From Verrucomicrobiota bacterium (GTDB lineage: Bacteria > Verrucomicrobiota > Verrucomicrobiia > Opitutales > Opitutaceae), in assembly GCA_023399155.1 (NCBI GenBank), contig JAEWQP010000002.1, positions 248,001-312,000 of the forward strand: DNA of 64,000 nt. Reading direction: 5' to 3'. Both the position numbers and the translations under genes were made by a program. This document shows, piece after piece, positions 17,763 through 25,921 of this stretch. The notes beneath the pieces were generated by a model. The model saw only the letters and a list, made by a program, of their open reading frames with translations, searched no databases and had not been told where the DNA came from. Positions within the stretch are counted from its first letter, which is position 1. Every line of letters begins with the position of its first letter.

Positions 17763-17921
17763 ATGAAGAACCCGCACCTGTTCGCCGCGCACGACGACGG
17801 AACTGACGGCCGCCCGTTTCTTCCGGGCTACCGCAGCTGGCGCGGCGTCTACGTCACCGTGCTCGTGTGCTTCGTCGCGTATGTCGTCGCGCTCACGGTC
17901 TTCACGCGGGTGTTTTCATGA
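17763..17921 (+). CDS. 52-residue single-pass membrane peptide ahead of a sodium symporter
   Basis: The ATG at 17763 lies one base after the PIG-L stop codon, and the stop codon overlaps the symporter start in an ATGA arrangement, so the three genes are translationally linked. The peptide reads MKNPHLFAAHDDGTDGRPFL followed by PGYRSWRGVYVTVLVC and a hydrophobic helix ending VALTVFTRVFS. It thus has a soluble N-terminus of about 30 residues and one transmembrane helix. It resembles in position the small subunits found with some sodium/solute symporters, but no family is recognised. The frame is also open upstream inside the PIG-L gene, which is a shadow. Confidence 0.75.
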   Translation: MKNPHLFAAHDDGTDGRPFLPGYRSWRGVYVTVLVCFVAYVVALTVFTRVFS

Positions 17922-19630
17922 ACGTCTGGGACTACGTCGTCCTCGTCGGGACGCTGCTCAGCATCGCCGCCTACGGCATGTGGCGGACGCGGGGCGCGCG
18001 CGACCTCTCCAGCTACATCCGGGGCGATCGGCACACGGGCTGGGCCACGATCGGCCTTTCTGTCATGGCCACGCAGGCGAGCGCGATCACCTTCCTCTCC
18101 ACGCCCGGCCAGGGCTACGAGAGCGGAATCGGATTCGTGCAGAACTACTTCGGCATGCCGATCGCGCTCATCCTCGTCGCGGCGGTCTTCGTGCCGCTCT
18201 ACCGGCGCCTCAACGTCTACACCGCCTACGAATTCCTCGGGCGGCGCTTCGACACCAAGACGCGCGTGCTCGGCGCGCTGCTGTTCCTCGTGCAGCGCGG
18301 GCTGGCGGCGGGCATCACGATCTACGCCCCGGCCATCATCGTGTCGACCGTGCTGGGCTGGTCGCTGGATCTCACGGTCCTGCTCAGCGGCGCGCTTGTC
18401 ATCATCTACACGGTCAGGGGCGGAAGCGGTGCCGTGACGCTCACGCAGAAACACCAGATGGCCGTGATCCTCGCGGGCATGGCGGTGGCGTTCGTCATCC
18501 TGGTGATGAAGCTTCCGGAGGACCTGGGCCTGGGCGAGGCGCTGCACGTGGCCGGCGGCATGGGAAGGCTCGAGGCGGTGGATTTCTCGTTGGACCCGGG
18601 CCGCCGCTACACGATCTGGTCGGGCATCCTCGGCGGGGTCTTCCTCTCGTTGTCCTACTTTGGCACGGACCAGTCGCAGGTGCAGCGCTACCTCGCGGGC
18701 GGCTCGGTGCGGGACAGCCGGCTGGGGCTGATGTTCAACGCCGTATTCAAGATACCGATGCAGTTCTTCATCCTCCTGCTCGGCGCGCTGCTTTTCGTGT
18801 TCTACCAGTTCGAGCGGCCGCCGGTATTCTGGAACAAGGCCGAGTGGAGCAGGCACAGCACCGGCGAGGGCGGCGCGCCGCTGCGCGCGTTCGAGGAGCG
18901 CCACGAACAGATGCACGACGAGAAGCTCGCCGCGATCGAGGCCTGGGTGGAGGCCCGGCGCAGCGGCGACGCCGCGCAGGAGGCTGCGATGCGGGCGGCC
19001 GTGGCCGAGGTGCAGCAACGCGCCCAGGCGCTGCGTGACGAGACGAAGGAGGCGCTTGTTGCGGCGGATCCGAAGATCAATGCGAAGGACTCCGACTACG
19101 TCTTCATCTCGTTCGTGCTCGATCACCTGCCGCACGGCGTGATCGGCCTCCTGCTCACCGTGATCTTTGCGGCGGCGCTCTCGTCGTCGTCGTCGGAACT
19201 CAACGCGCTGGGCACCACGACCGCGATGGATCTCTACCGCGGCGTGCTTCGTCCCGGGGCGGACGAGGCGCACTATGTGCGGGCGTCGAAATGGCTGACC
19301 GCCGCGTGGGGCGTGGTGGCGGTGAGCTCGGCCTTGCTGCTGCGCGTGGCCGAGAATCTCATCGAGCAGATCAACATCATCGGTTCGCTCTTCTACGGCG
19401 TGGTGCTGGGACTTTTCCTGGTCGCGTTCTTCTTCCGCAGGGTCGGAGGCACCGCGGTGTTCTTTGCGGCGATCGCGGCCGAGGCGCTCGTGATCGCCGG
19501 ATATTTCACGCTCTCGATCGGCTATCTTTGGTACAACCTCATCGGCTGCTCGCTCTGCGTGCTCTTCAGCCTGATGCTGCATACGATCCTCGGCGGTCGT
19601 GATCACGCGGAGGAGTTGCCTGTCGCATGA
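17918..19630 (+). CDS. Sodium:solute symporter (SSS family)
   Basis: A 570-residue membrane protein starting MNVWDYVVLVGTLLSIAAYG. Multiple hydrophobic helices are visible, with the SSS features TGWATIGLSVMATQASAITF in the TM2 region and YFGTDQSQVQRYLAGGS. A hydrophilic, highly charged insertion of about 100 residues (about 305-395, AFEERHEQMHDEKLAAIEAW and onward) splits the transmembrane part; it looks like a cytoplasmic or periplasmic coiled coil. The TM segment following contains AAALSSSSSELNALGTTTAM, a typical SSS sodium-site region. The start overlaps the stop of the 52-residue gene by four bases. Its place after a PIG-L deacetylase suggests import of the deacetylated amino sugar or a related product; this is inference. 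Confidence 0.94.
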   Translation: MNVWDYVVLVGTLLSIAAYGMWRTRGARDLSSYIRGDRHTGWATIGLSVMATQASAITFLSTPGQGYESGIGFVQNYFGMPIALILVAAVFVPLYRRLNVYTAYEFLGRRFDTKTRVLGALLFLVQRGLAAGITIYAPAIIVSTVLGWSLDLTVLLSGALVIIYTVRGGSGAVTLTQKHQMAVILAGMAVAFVILVMKLPEDLGLGEALHVAGGMGRLEAVDFSLDPGRRYTIWSGILGGVFLSLSYFGTDQSQVQRYLAGGSVRDSRLGLMFNAVFKIPMQFFILLLGALLFVFYQFERPPVFWNKAEWSRHSTGEGGAPLRAFEERHEQMHDEKLAAIEAWVEARRSGDAAQEAAMRAAVAEVQQRAQALRDETKEALVAADPKINAKDSDYVFISFVLDHLPHGVIGLLLTVIFAAALSSSSSELNALGTTTAMDLYRGVLRPGADEAHYVRASKWLTAAWGVVAVSSALLLRVAENLIEQINIIGSLFYGVVLGLFLVAFFFRRVGGTAVFFAAIAAEALVIAGYFTLSIGYLWYNLIGCSLCVLFSLMLHTILGGRDHAEELPVA

Positions 19631-19643
19631 AGATGTCGTTCCG

Positions 19644-19771
19644 CCACGGAGACACGGAGGCACGGAGAAGAAAGCGAGGCCGTTGGCCATTCCGGCACGC
19701 CGGCACTGGCATAGCAGGACAGACGCTCGCTCTCATGCCCTTGGATCTTCGTGCCTCCGTGTCTCCGTGGC
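19644..19771. repeat. Dispersed repeat with terminal inverted repeats, copy 1
   Basis: The left arm at 19644-19670 reads CCACGGAGACACGGAGGCAC then GGAGAAG. The right arm at 19747-19771 is its reverse complement, ending CCTCCGTGTCTCCGTGGC. The core of about 76 bp is unlike the core of copy 2. It fills the gap between the symporter and the BshC-like gene. It contains no ORF of its own. Confidence 0.85.
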
Positions 19772-19802
19772 CCATCCCGACCAACTCGCTTCGCGTCGCG
19801 TC

Positions 19803-20579
19803 ATGAGCACGTCACCCGTCATCGTTTTCGGGCAGCAACCCTGCGGTTTTTTCCCGCGACGATTTCTCTACGCCAAGATCGTCACGGCCCGGCGGCTGCA
19901 GCGGGAACTCGGCGGCGAGATCGTGTTCTTCTGCCACGACAGCGACCACGATCCGCGGGAGACCCGGACGATCCTGCGTCATCGCAAGACCGGCGAGCCG
20001 TGCGAGTTGAACTTCGCGTTCCTGAACAAGACGCAGCGCCGGTTCACGCCTCTGAATCTGAAGCGTATCGCCCCGGGCTGGCAGGAGAACACCGCCCGGC
20101 AACTGCCCGCCTTCGTCGAACCGTGCTGGGTGGCGGCGTTCAAGAACGTGCGCGCCGAATGTGTGTCCGACTTCTGCCTCGAGATGTACCAGCGGATGGG
20201 GCTGCTCGAGGGCATCCGCGTGGTGCGCTCGAGCGATCCCGCGTTTCGCCGGGCGGCCTGCGCGATCGACGAGTGCTTCGTCGACGTGCCGCACGACGGC
20301 GAGATCGTGCGGGCGCGCCTGCGGGGCGGCGAACTCTGCCTGCACGAAGGCGGCGACCGCTACATCAGCCTGCCTCCGGTCTCCTACACGTGCGAACAGG
20401 TGAGTCCCACGCGCGACTCGCGCCTGCGCTGGATGCAATCCGTCCTCCATTGCACGCATTATGTGGCCGGGGCCAGCGAACAGGATTATCTCCGGCGTGA
20501 AGACGCGCCGGAAATCGTGTATGTGAAACGCGATCCGATTGATCGTTCCGATGAAGCCTATACCGATGCCCCCGCCTGA
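19803..20579 (+). CDS. Short BshC-like protein, candidate for the missing bacillithiol-synthesis step
   Basis: A 258-residue soluble protein starting MSTSPVIVFGQQPCGFFPRR. It is encoded directly before bshB1 (29-bp overlap) and one gene before bshA. Bacillithiol needs a third enzyme, BshC, which joins cysteine to glucosaminyl-malate; known BshC is about 530 residues. This protein keeps features reminiscent of the BshC core: a GQQ motif at residues 10-12, an adjacent helix AKIVTARRLQRELGG, and FFCHDSDHDPRETRTI resembling the acidic DHD motif of BshC. It lacks room for the BshC helical extension. It has 10 cysteines scattered along the chain. Assignment rests on context and short motifs only; it might instead be an unrelated partner of the pathway. 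Confidence 0.55.
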   Translation: MSTSPVIVFGQQPCGFFPRRFLYAKIVTARRLQRELGGEIVFFCHDSDHDPRETRTILRHRKTGEPCELNFAFLNKTQRRFTPLNLKRIAPGWQENTARQLPAFVEPCWVAAFKNVRAECVSDFCLEMYQRMGLLEGIRVVRSSDPAFRRAACAIDECFVDVPHDGEIVRARLRGGELCLHEGGDRYISLPPVSYTCEQVSPTRDSRLRWMQSVLHCTHYVAGASEQDYLRREDAPEIVYVKRDPIDRSDEAYTDAPA

Positions 20580-21291
20580 ATCCTCGGCCGCGCTGCTTGT
20601 CTTTGGCGCCCATCCCGACGACATCGAGTTCGGATGCGGCGGCGTGGTCGCGCGCGAGACACGGCAGGGCCGCACGACCCACCTCGTGGTCGGCTCGCGG
20701 GGGGAAGCCGGAACCCACGGGACCGGTGAGCAGCGGGCGCTCGAGGCGCAGAAGGCCGCCGCCGCGCTCGGCGCCACGCTTGAGTTCGTGGACCTGGGCG
20801 GCGACGCCCATTTTGAGCGGTCGGTCGAATCGGCCCTCAAGCTAGCCGTAATTGTCCGCCGGGTACGGCCGGCGCTGGTGCTGGCGCCCAGCCTGGTCGA
20901 GAATCAGCACCCCGACCACGCTCGGCTTGGCGCCATGGTCCGCGATGCCACCCGGCTCGCGCGTTACGGCGGGGTCGCCGAACTCCGGGCCCTGCCGCCC
21001 CACGTGACCGGGGCGCTCTTCTATTACGCGGTCTCGCCGGACGCCGAACCGCGCGACATTTCGCCCGTGCTCATCGACGTGTCGGATGACGACGTTGTCG
21101 AGGCCTGGACGGCCGCGATCCACGCCCATGCGTCGCAATCCAAGACGCGCGACTATGCCGATCTCGTGCTCACGCGCGCGCACGCGAACGGGATGCGATG
21201 CGGCGTCCGGTACGCCGTGCCGCTCTTTCCCAACGATGCGCCGGTGTTCGAGTCGCTCGCGCCGCTCATGCGCAGCGCGCGGCGGTTTTGA
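20551..21291 (+). CDS. bshB1: Bacillithiol biosynthesis deacetylase BshB1
   Basis: A 246-residue PIG-L/LmbE deacetylase of the BshB1 size. Zinc motif AHPDD lies in LLVFGAHPDDIEFGCGG, and the third ligand in VENQHPDHARLGAMV. GSRGEAGTHGTGEQRALEAQ is the GE.GT.G..E.R..E pattern characteristic of BshB1 and relatives, and MRCGVRYAVPLF near the C-terminus matches the GxxxGVxYAE..-type ending. BshB1 removes the acetyl group from N-acetylglucosaminyl-malate to give glucosaminyl-malate. Starts at 20551 or 20566 are both possible; each overlaps the end of the preceding gene, which implies coupled translation. bshA follows after a repeat element. Confidence 0.9.
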   Translation: MKPIPMPPPESSAALLVFGAHPDDIEFGCGGVVARETRQGRTTHLVVGSRGEAGTHGTGEQRALEAQKAAAALGATLEFVDLGGDAHFERSVESALKLAVIVRRVRPALVLAPSLVENQHPDHARLGAMVRDATRLARYGGVAELRALPPHVTGALFYYAVSPDAEPRDISPVLIDVSDDDVVEAWTAAIHAHASQSKTRDYADLVLTRAHANGMRCGVRYAVPLFPNDAPVFESLAPLMRSARRF

Positions 21292-21300
21292 ATGATTGGC

Positions 21301-21423
21301 TACGGAGACACGGAGGCACGGAGAAGAGCTGAGATGGAAAGCAAGACATTCGATGTTCTAGGCGTAGTTGATCAGGAGGTACGAGCTGTTTGCAGGGCTC
21401 CGTGTCTCCGTGCCTCCGTGGCC
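21301..21423. repeat. Dispersed repeat with terminal inverted repeats, copy 2
   Basis: The left arm at 21301-21326 (TACGGAGACACGGAGGCACG then GAGAAG) matches the left arm of the copy at 19644. The right arm at 21399-21423 ends CCGTGCCTCCGTGGC, with the two internal words in swapped order. The core differs from copy 1. The element occupies nearly the whole gap between bshB1 and bshA and abuts both. Confidence 0.85.
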
Positions 21424-21434
21424 GGTCTCCTTCG

Positions 21435-22574
21435 ATGACGAGCGACAGACCGCTTCGCATCGGGATCACGTGCTACCCGTCCATCGGCGGGAGCGGCATC
21501 CTCGCCTCCGCCCTGGGGGAGGAACTCGCGCGACGCGGGCACGAGGTGCATTTCATCAGCTATCAGCGTCCGTTCCGGCTTCCCGCGACGGCGCCCCGGC
21601 TCTTTTTCCATCCCGTCGTCATCAACGATTACGAATTATTCCGCTATCCGGACTACACGCTGCCGTTGTCGGTAAAGATGGCGGAGGTCGCGCGCGACCA
21701 CCGCCTCGACCTGCTGCACGTCCACTACGCCGTGCCGCATGCGACCGCGGCCATTCTCGCGCGTTCGATGCTTCCGGAGGGGCAGCGGCCGCGCGTGGTC
21801 ACGACGCTCCACGGGACGGATACGACTCTCCTGGGGCGCGACCCCGGATACGGTCCCGCGATCCGGCACGCCCTGGCGGAGTCGGATGCGGTCACCACGG
21901 TGTCCGAGTTCCTGCGCCTCGAGACCGTGCGCCTGCTCGGGGTGGAGAAGCCCATCGACGTCGTACACAATTTCTTCGAGCCGCAGCCACCCACGCGCAG
22001 TGCCGACGAGGTGCGGCGTGAGCTTGGGCTGGGCTCGGAACCGGTGGTGTTGCACGCCTCGAACCTGCGGCCGGTCAAGCGCGTCGACCTGCTGCTCGAT
22101 GCGGCCGCACGTTTTCACGCCGAGCTGCCGGTCAAGCTCCTGATCCTCGCGGGCGCCGACTTTTCGCCCTACATCACCCACGTGCAGCGGCTGGGACTGC
22201 GCGAGCGCGTGATCGTGCGCGAGAAGGTGGTCGGGATCGAGGACTACATCCAGATCGCCGATGCCGCGATGTTCACCTCCGAGAGCGAGAGTTTCTGCCT
22301 GAGCGCACTGGAGGCGATGTCGCTGGGCTGTCCCTGCGTGGCGCGGAGGGTGGGCGGCATCCCGGAGGTGATCGAGGACGGCGTTTCGGGCGTGCTCGTT
22401 GGCTCGGACGAGGCGCACGACCTTGCCGAGGCGATGGACGGCCTGCTGCGCGATCCGGAGCGCCGCCGCGCGATGGGCGCCGCGGCGCGCCTGCGCGCCC
22501 GCGAGCGTTTCTCCGCCGACGCGATTCTGCCGCGCTACGAGCAGATCTATCGCCGCGTGTGCCGCCTGGGATGA
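21435..22574 (+). CDS. bshA: N-acetyl-alpha-D-glucosaminyl L-malate synthase BshA
   Basis: A 379-residue GT4-type glycosyltransferase, the usual BshA length (about 377). It begins MTSDRPLRIGITCYPSIGGS; the ITCYP..GGSG start is diagnostic of BshA. DLLHVHYAVPHATAA, TTLHGTDTTLLGRDP and the donor-site motif SESESFCLSALEAMSLGCP (E-x7-E) follow, then VARRVGGIPEVI. BshA transfers GlcNAc from UDP-GlcNAc to L-malate, the first step of bacillithiol synthesis. An in-frame extension upstream runs into the dispersed repeat and is not part of the protein. This is probably the last gene of the run beginning at 14393. A GC-rich hairpin (GCCCGC/GCGGGC, 22730-22744) lies 150 bp downstream. Confidence 0.93.
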   Translation: MTSDRPLRIGITCYPSIGGSGILASALGEELARRGHEVHFISYQRPFRLPATAPRLFFHPVVINDYELFRYPDYTLPLSVKMAEVARDHRLDLLHVHYAVPHATAAILARSMLPEGQRPRVVTTLHGTDTTLLGRDPGYGPAIRHALAESDAVTTVSEFLRLETVRLLGVEKPIDVVHNFFEPQPPTRSADEVRRELGLGSEPVVLHASNLRPVKRVDLLLDAAARFHAELPVKLLILAGADFSPYITHVQRLGLRERVIVREKVVGIEDYIQIADAAMFTSESESFCLSALEAMSLGCPCVARRVGGIPEVIEDGVSGVLVGSDEAHDLAEAMDGLLRDPERRRAMGAAARLRARERFSADAILPRYEQIYRRVCRLG

Positions 22575-22864
22575 TCGCGCGGAGCCCGGGGCCGCGGCCA
22601 CCAAGGCACGGGGCCGAGCCGCGCGCCAGTTGACGCCAGCCGCTGTCCTGCACACGGACTGGGATCACTGGACGGGCGCAGGGGCGGTGGTCGCGCAGGC
22701 GCGGATCTGCGGGCTGTTCACCTGCGGCCGCCCGCGCCGCGGGCGACGCTCGGGCGGTGCCCTGGAGCGGGCGGCCTACGCACGCCGCCGGGACGGGGCG
22801 GGTGCAGCCTCCGTTCTGCGAACCTGGAGTTTCGCGTCCCGGCGACGCGCGCTGCGACGGCCTC
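22575..22864. other. Convergent intergenic region
   Basis: About 290 bp between bshA and the convergent 91-residue gene. Apart from the GC-rich hairpin at 22730-22744, which lacks a T-run, nothing is recognised. Confidence 0.4.
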
Positions 22865-23140
22865 CTAGTTGGCGAGCACTTCGCGTGCGGGCAACTCCCG
22901 GAAGGGCGTCCCGAGCAGGCGCATCGCCTCGGCGTGTGACGTCGTGATGAAGAACCTCGGATCGAGGCTCTCCCAGGCGTCCTCGACCGTGCTCTTCTCG
23001 ATCAGGTAGCCGACCGGCGCATAGTGCTCTCCGTAGAGCACGTGCAGATTGCCGGAGCCGATTTCCTGCGTGTTCGGCAACGCCTCGGACTTCCTCAGGG
23101 CCGCAACCAGAGGTTTGGTTATCTCAATGGGTGTATGCAT
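22865..23140 (-). CDS. Hypothetical 91-residue protein
   Basis: Starts MHTPIEITKPLVAALRKSEA at the ATG at 23140. It is a soluble, slightly acidic protein with FLVG-free hydrophobic pattern and no signal or membrane segment. The sequence includes GSGNLHVLYGEHYAPVGYLI and DAWESLDPRFFITTSHAEAM. Its last third is helical. It is encoded 191 bp downstream of the TrpB2-like gene on the same strand. The protein-like composition, in contrast to the Arg-rich shadow frames, supports coding. No family is recognised and no function is proposed. Confidence 0.6.
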   Translation of the reverse strand: MHTPIEITKPLVAALRKSEALPNTQEIGSGNLHVLYGEHYAPVGYLIEKSTVEDAWESLDPRFFITTSHAEAMRLLGTPFRELPAREVLAN

Positions 23141-23331
23141 GGCATCTGGGGTTGAGGGTTGATGGTGTGGTTCATGCCGTGGCTTCCGCGCCGCGGCGCG
23201 ACAGGTTACGCCCGTGGGCCGCGGCACGCAAGCGACAGGGACCGCTTTTTCAGCGTGCGATGCCAGCGTACGAGCGCGTTCACCGCGACCACGGCGAACG
23301 CGCGAGAAACTTTGCGACTGCCAGCGTGCCG

Positions 23332-24690
23332 CTAGTCGACGGACGGCAACCCCGCGAGCGCCATGGCCACTTCCTTCGAGCTGTACTCGTGGTCGCGCAG
23401 GCGTCCGGCGCGATAGTCCATGTAGGCTGGGAGATCGAAGTGTCCGTGTCCGCTGAGGTTGAAGAGGATCACTTCCTTGCGACCCTCCGCCTTGCAGCGC
23501 ATCGCTTCGTCGATCGCGGCGCGGATCGCATGGTTCGACTCGGGGGCGGGAAGGATACCCTCCGCCTTCGCGAAGTTCACGCCGGCCTCGAAACAAGTGA
23601 TCTGATGGTAGGAACGCGACGAGACGTGGCCGAGATCGGCGACGTGCGAGACCAGCGGGGCCATCCCGTGATAGCGCAATCCACCGGCGTGGATGCCCTC
23701 GGGCACGAACGTGCTTCCCAGGGTGTGCATCTTCACCAGCGGCGTGAGGTGGGCGGTATCGCCGAAGTCGTAGGCGAACCTGCCCTTCGTCAGGGTCGGG
23801 CAGGAGGCGGGTTCCACGGCGACGATGCGGACGTCGCGTTCGCCGCGAAGCTTGCGCCCGAGGAAGGGAAAGGCGATGCCCGCGAAATTGCTGCCGCCAC
23901 CGGCACAACCGATGACCACGTCCGGATACTCGCCGGCCAGCTCCAGCTGCTTCTCCGCCTCCAGGCCGATGATGGTCTGGTGCAGCAGCACGTGGTTCAG
24001 GACCGAACCCAGCGCGTATTTGGTATCTGGATCGGATGCGGCGACCTCGACGGCCTCGGAGATCGCCATGCCGAGCGATCCCGTGCTGTCGGGATGCTCC
24101 GCCAGGATCTCGCGACCCGCGCGGGTCTCCTCGCTCGGACTGGCCACCACCCGCGCGCCGAAGTTTTCCATCAGCGCGCGCCGGTAGGGTTTTTGGTGAT
24201 AACTCACCTTGACCATGTAGACGAGCACCTCGAGCCCGAAGATCGCACCTGCGAAGGCGAGCGAGGACCCCCACTGGCCGGCCCCGGTTTCGGTCGCCAG
24301 GCGCTTCACGCCGGCGAGCATGTTGTAGTAGGCCTGCGGCACGGCCGTGTTCGGCTTGTGGGAGCCGGAGGGCGAGACGCCCTCGTACTTGTAGTAGATG
24401 TGGGCGGGCGTCCCGAGCGCCTGTTCCAGCCGCCGCGCACGATAGAGCGGGCTGGGGCGCCACTGCCGGTAGATGTCGCGGACGGCGTCGGGAATCGGAA
24501 TCCAGCGATCGGTCGAAACCTCCTGTTCGATCAACGCCATCGGAAACAGCGGCGCCAGGTCATCAGGCGTGATCGGCTTCATCGTGCCCGGGTGCAGCAC
24601 CGTGGCGGGCGGCTTGGGGAGGTCGGCCTGGATGTTGTACCAGGCGGACGGCATATCCCGTTCGTTGAGGAGGATCTTGACGGAGTCCAT
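23332..24690 (-). CDS. TrpB2-type tryptophan synthase beta chain-like protein
   Basis: A 452-residue PLP-dependent enzyme of the TrpB2 subgroup, recognised by its length (classical TrpB is about 400) and the N-terminus VKILLNERDMPSAWYNIQAD. The PLP lysine is Lys112 in YYKYEGVSPSGSHKPNTA. The phosphate-binding glycine loop is VVIGCAGGGSNFAGIAF. The C-terminal NLSGHGHFDLPAYMDY is also typical. TrpB2 makes tryptophan from indole and serine, usually acting apart from TrpA, and may serve indole salvage. No other trp gene is in the window. An in-frame extension upstream of 24690 lacks homology and was excluded. Confidence 0.94.
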   Translation of the reverse strand: MDSVKILLNERDMPSAWYNIQADLPKPPATVLHPGTMKPITPDDLAPLFPMALIEQEVSTDRWIPIPDAVRDIYRQWRPSPLYRARRLEQALGTPAHIYYKYEGVSPSGSHKPNTAVPQAYYNMLAGVKRLATETGAGQWGSSLAFAGAIFGLEVLVYMVKVSYHQKPYRRALMENFGARVVASPSEETRAGREILAEHPDSTGSLGMAISEAVEVAASDPDTKYALGSVLNHVLLHQTIIGLEAEKQLELAGEYPDVVIGCAGGGSNFAGIAFPFLGRKLRGERDVRIVAVEPASCPTLTKGRFAYDFGDTAHLTPLVKMHTLGSTFVPEGIHAGGLRYHGMAPLVSHVADLGHVSSRSYHQITCFEAGVNFAKAEGILPAPESNHAIRAAIDEAMRCKAEGRKEVILFNLSGHGHFDLPAYMDYRAGRLRDHEYSSKEVAMALAGLPSVD

Positions 24691-24956
24691 GGGGTGAGGC
24701 GTCGTGCCGACGCGTCCGGCCATGAAGCAATGCCCGGCCCGGCGGGTCAACTCCGTGCCCATGGCGGGTGAGTTGCTGCGCAACAAACGCCAAGCCATGC
24801 GACGCCGGCACGTTCCCGGCCGTGATGCCCGCCGTGCGGGGGGCACGCCGGCCTGCGAGAGGCGGACATCGCCCGTTGCGCATGCCACCGCACGGTTCGG
24901 CCGAGTCAACCTTCCGGGGAACCGACAGCCGCCCGCGGGTCGGTGGCGCGTCGCCG

Positions 24957-25826
24957 TCAGCAGGATTCGATCGAGATCTCCGCGGCGAGGGTGTGCGTGC
25001 CTCCAGGTGCGAGGGTGACCACATCGTCCGCCGCATTGCACGTCTCGACGCAGACAAATCGCGCCCACGCGTCCGGGCCGAGGTCGGCGACCGCGGCGCC
25101 CTTGGCCTCGCCGGGATTCCACACCACGGTCGAACGGGAGCCCGACTTGGCCACGCGGATGCGACGGCCGGCATCCGGATCGTCGATCCGGCACGCAGCC
25201 GCGGTCCCGACGTAGGCGCGATCCACCTCGCCCCGAAACACGATCGGATCCGTGCCCTCCCGCCGCCGTGCGCCACCGGCGGTCTTGTCGATGTACTCAG
25301 TGTCCTCGAGCCCGTGCACCGAGATCCGACGGACGTCGGAGACGGCGAAGTAGGTGTGCAGCGCCGCCCCGAACGTGAACGGGCTGGACCCGCGGTTGCG
25401 GACCTCGAGCGCGAGTTCGAGCCGTGCGTGAGCCCGGACCGTCAGCCGCGCGGTGAACTCGCGCGGCCAGAGACTCCGGCTTGTCGTGCCCGGCGCCAGT
25501 CCGAACACGGCGCGGGCCGCACCGTCCGCCGCGATCTCGAGCACCTCGGCCGTCCACTCCATCGTCCGCGCGAAGCCGTGCTGGGGCGCCCGGGGATCGT
25601 CCGGGTTCGGGCCGAACCAGGGAAAGCACAGAGGAACCCCGCCTCGTACCGCTTTCCCGGCTACGAAAGGGCTGCGCGGGCTCAGGAAGAGCACCGGCGG
25701 TGCGCCGTGGGGCTGCCAGTCGAGCACCTGTGCCCCCTGGAGGGCCACGGCCAGGCGGGAGGACGTCCCGTCCAGGCTGAGGACCGGAAGCTGATCGCGC
25801 ACGAGAGAACGGATGGCGGGCGGCAT
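24957..25826 (-). CDS. D-hexose-6-phosphate mutarotase-like protein (YeaD family)
   Basis: A 289-residue protein without a signal peptide. QGAQVLDWQPHGAPPVLFLS near the start, then AVRGGVPLCFPWFGPNP and PQHGFARTMEW are the hallmark stretches of the YeaD/apospory-protein branch of the aldose-epimerase superfamily. ALHTYFAVSDVRRISVHGLE and VWNPGEAKG with the closing VCVETCNA complete the pattern. Family members interconvert the anomers of glucose-6-phosphate and related sugars. The ATG at 25826 is preferred; one at 25862 would add 12 residues. Next to it on the same strand is the acyltransferase gene, with a 95-bp gap. Confidence 0.9.
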   Translation of the reverse strand: MPPAIRSLVRDQLPVLSLDGTSSRLAVALQGAQVLDWQPHGAPPVLFLSPRSPFVAGKAVRGGVPLCFPWFGPNPDDPRAPQHGFARTMEWTAEVLEIAADGAARAVFGLAPGTTSRSLWPREFTARLTVRAHARLELALEVRNRGSSPFTFGAALHTYFAVSDVRRISVHGLEDTEYIDKTAGGARRREGTDPIVFRGEVDRAYVGTAAACRIDDPDAGRRIRVAKSGSRSTVVWNPGEAKGAAVADLGPDAWARFVCVETCNAADDVVTLAPGGTHTLAAEISIESC

Positions 25827-25921
25827 TGCGGCAAGTGAAGCTGTCGACTGTCCAGCTGGCAATCGGCGACCACTCCATCTCTTTCTCCGAATGCCATCTG
25901 GGGTTCAGAGCTGGCGCTGGC

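Noticed and set aside
17849..19690. 613-codon minus-strand open frame opposite the symporter
   Set aside because: Arg/His/Glu-rich composition with no domain; the plus strand encodes an obvious membrane transporter.
24768..25838. Long plus-strand open frame opposite the hexose-6-phosphate mutarotase-like gene
   Set aside because: It is Arg-rich antisense shadow of a gene with clear family motifs on the minus strand.
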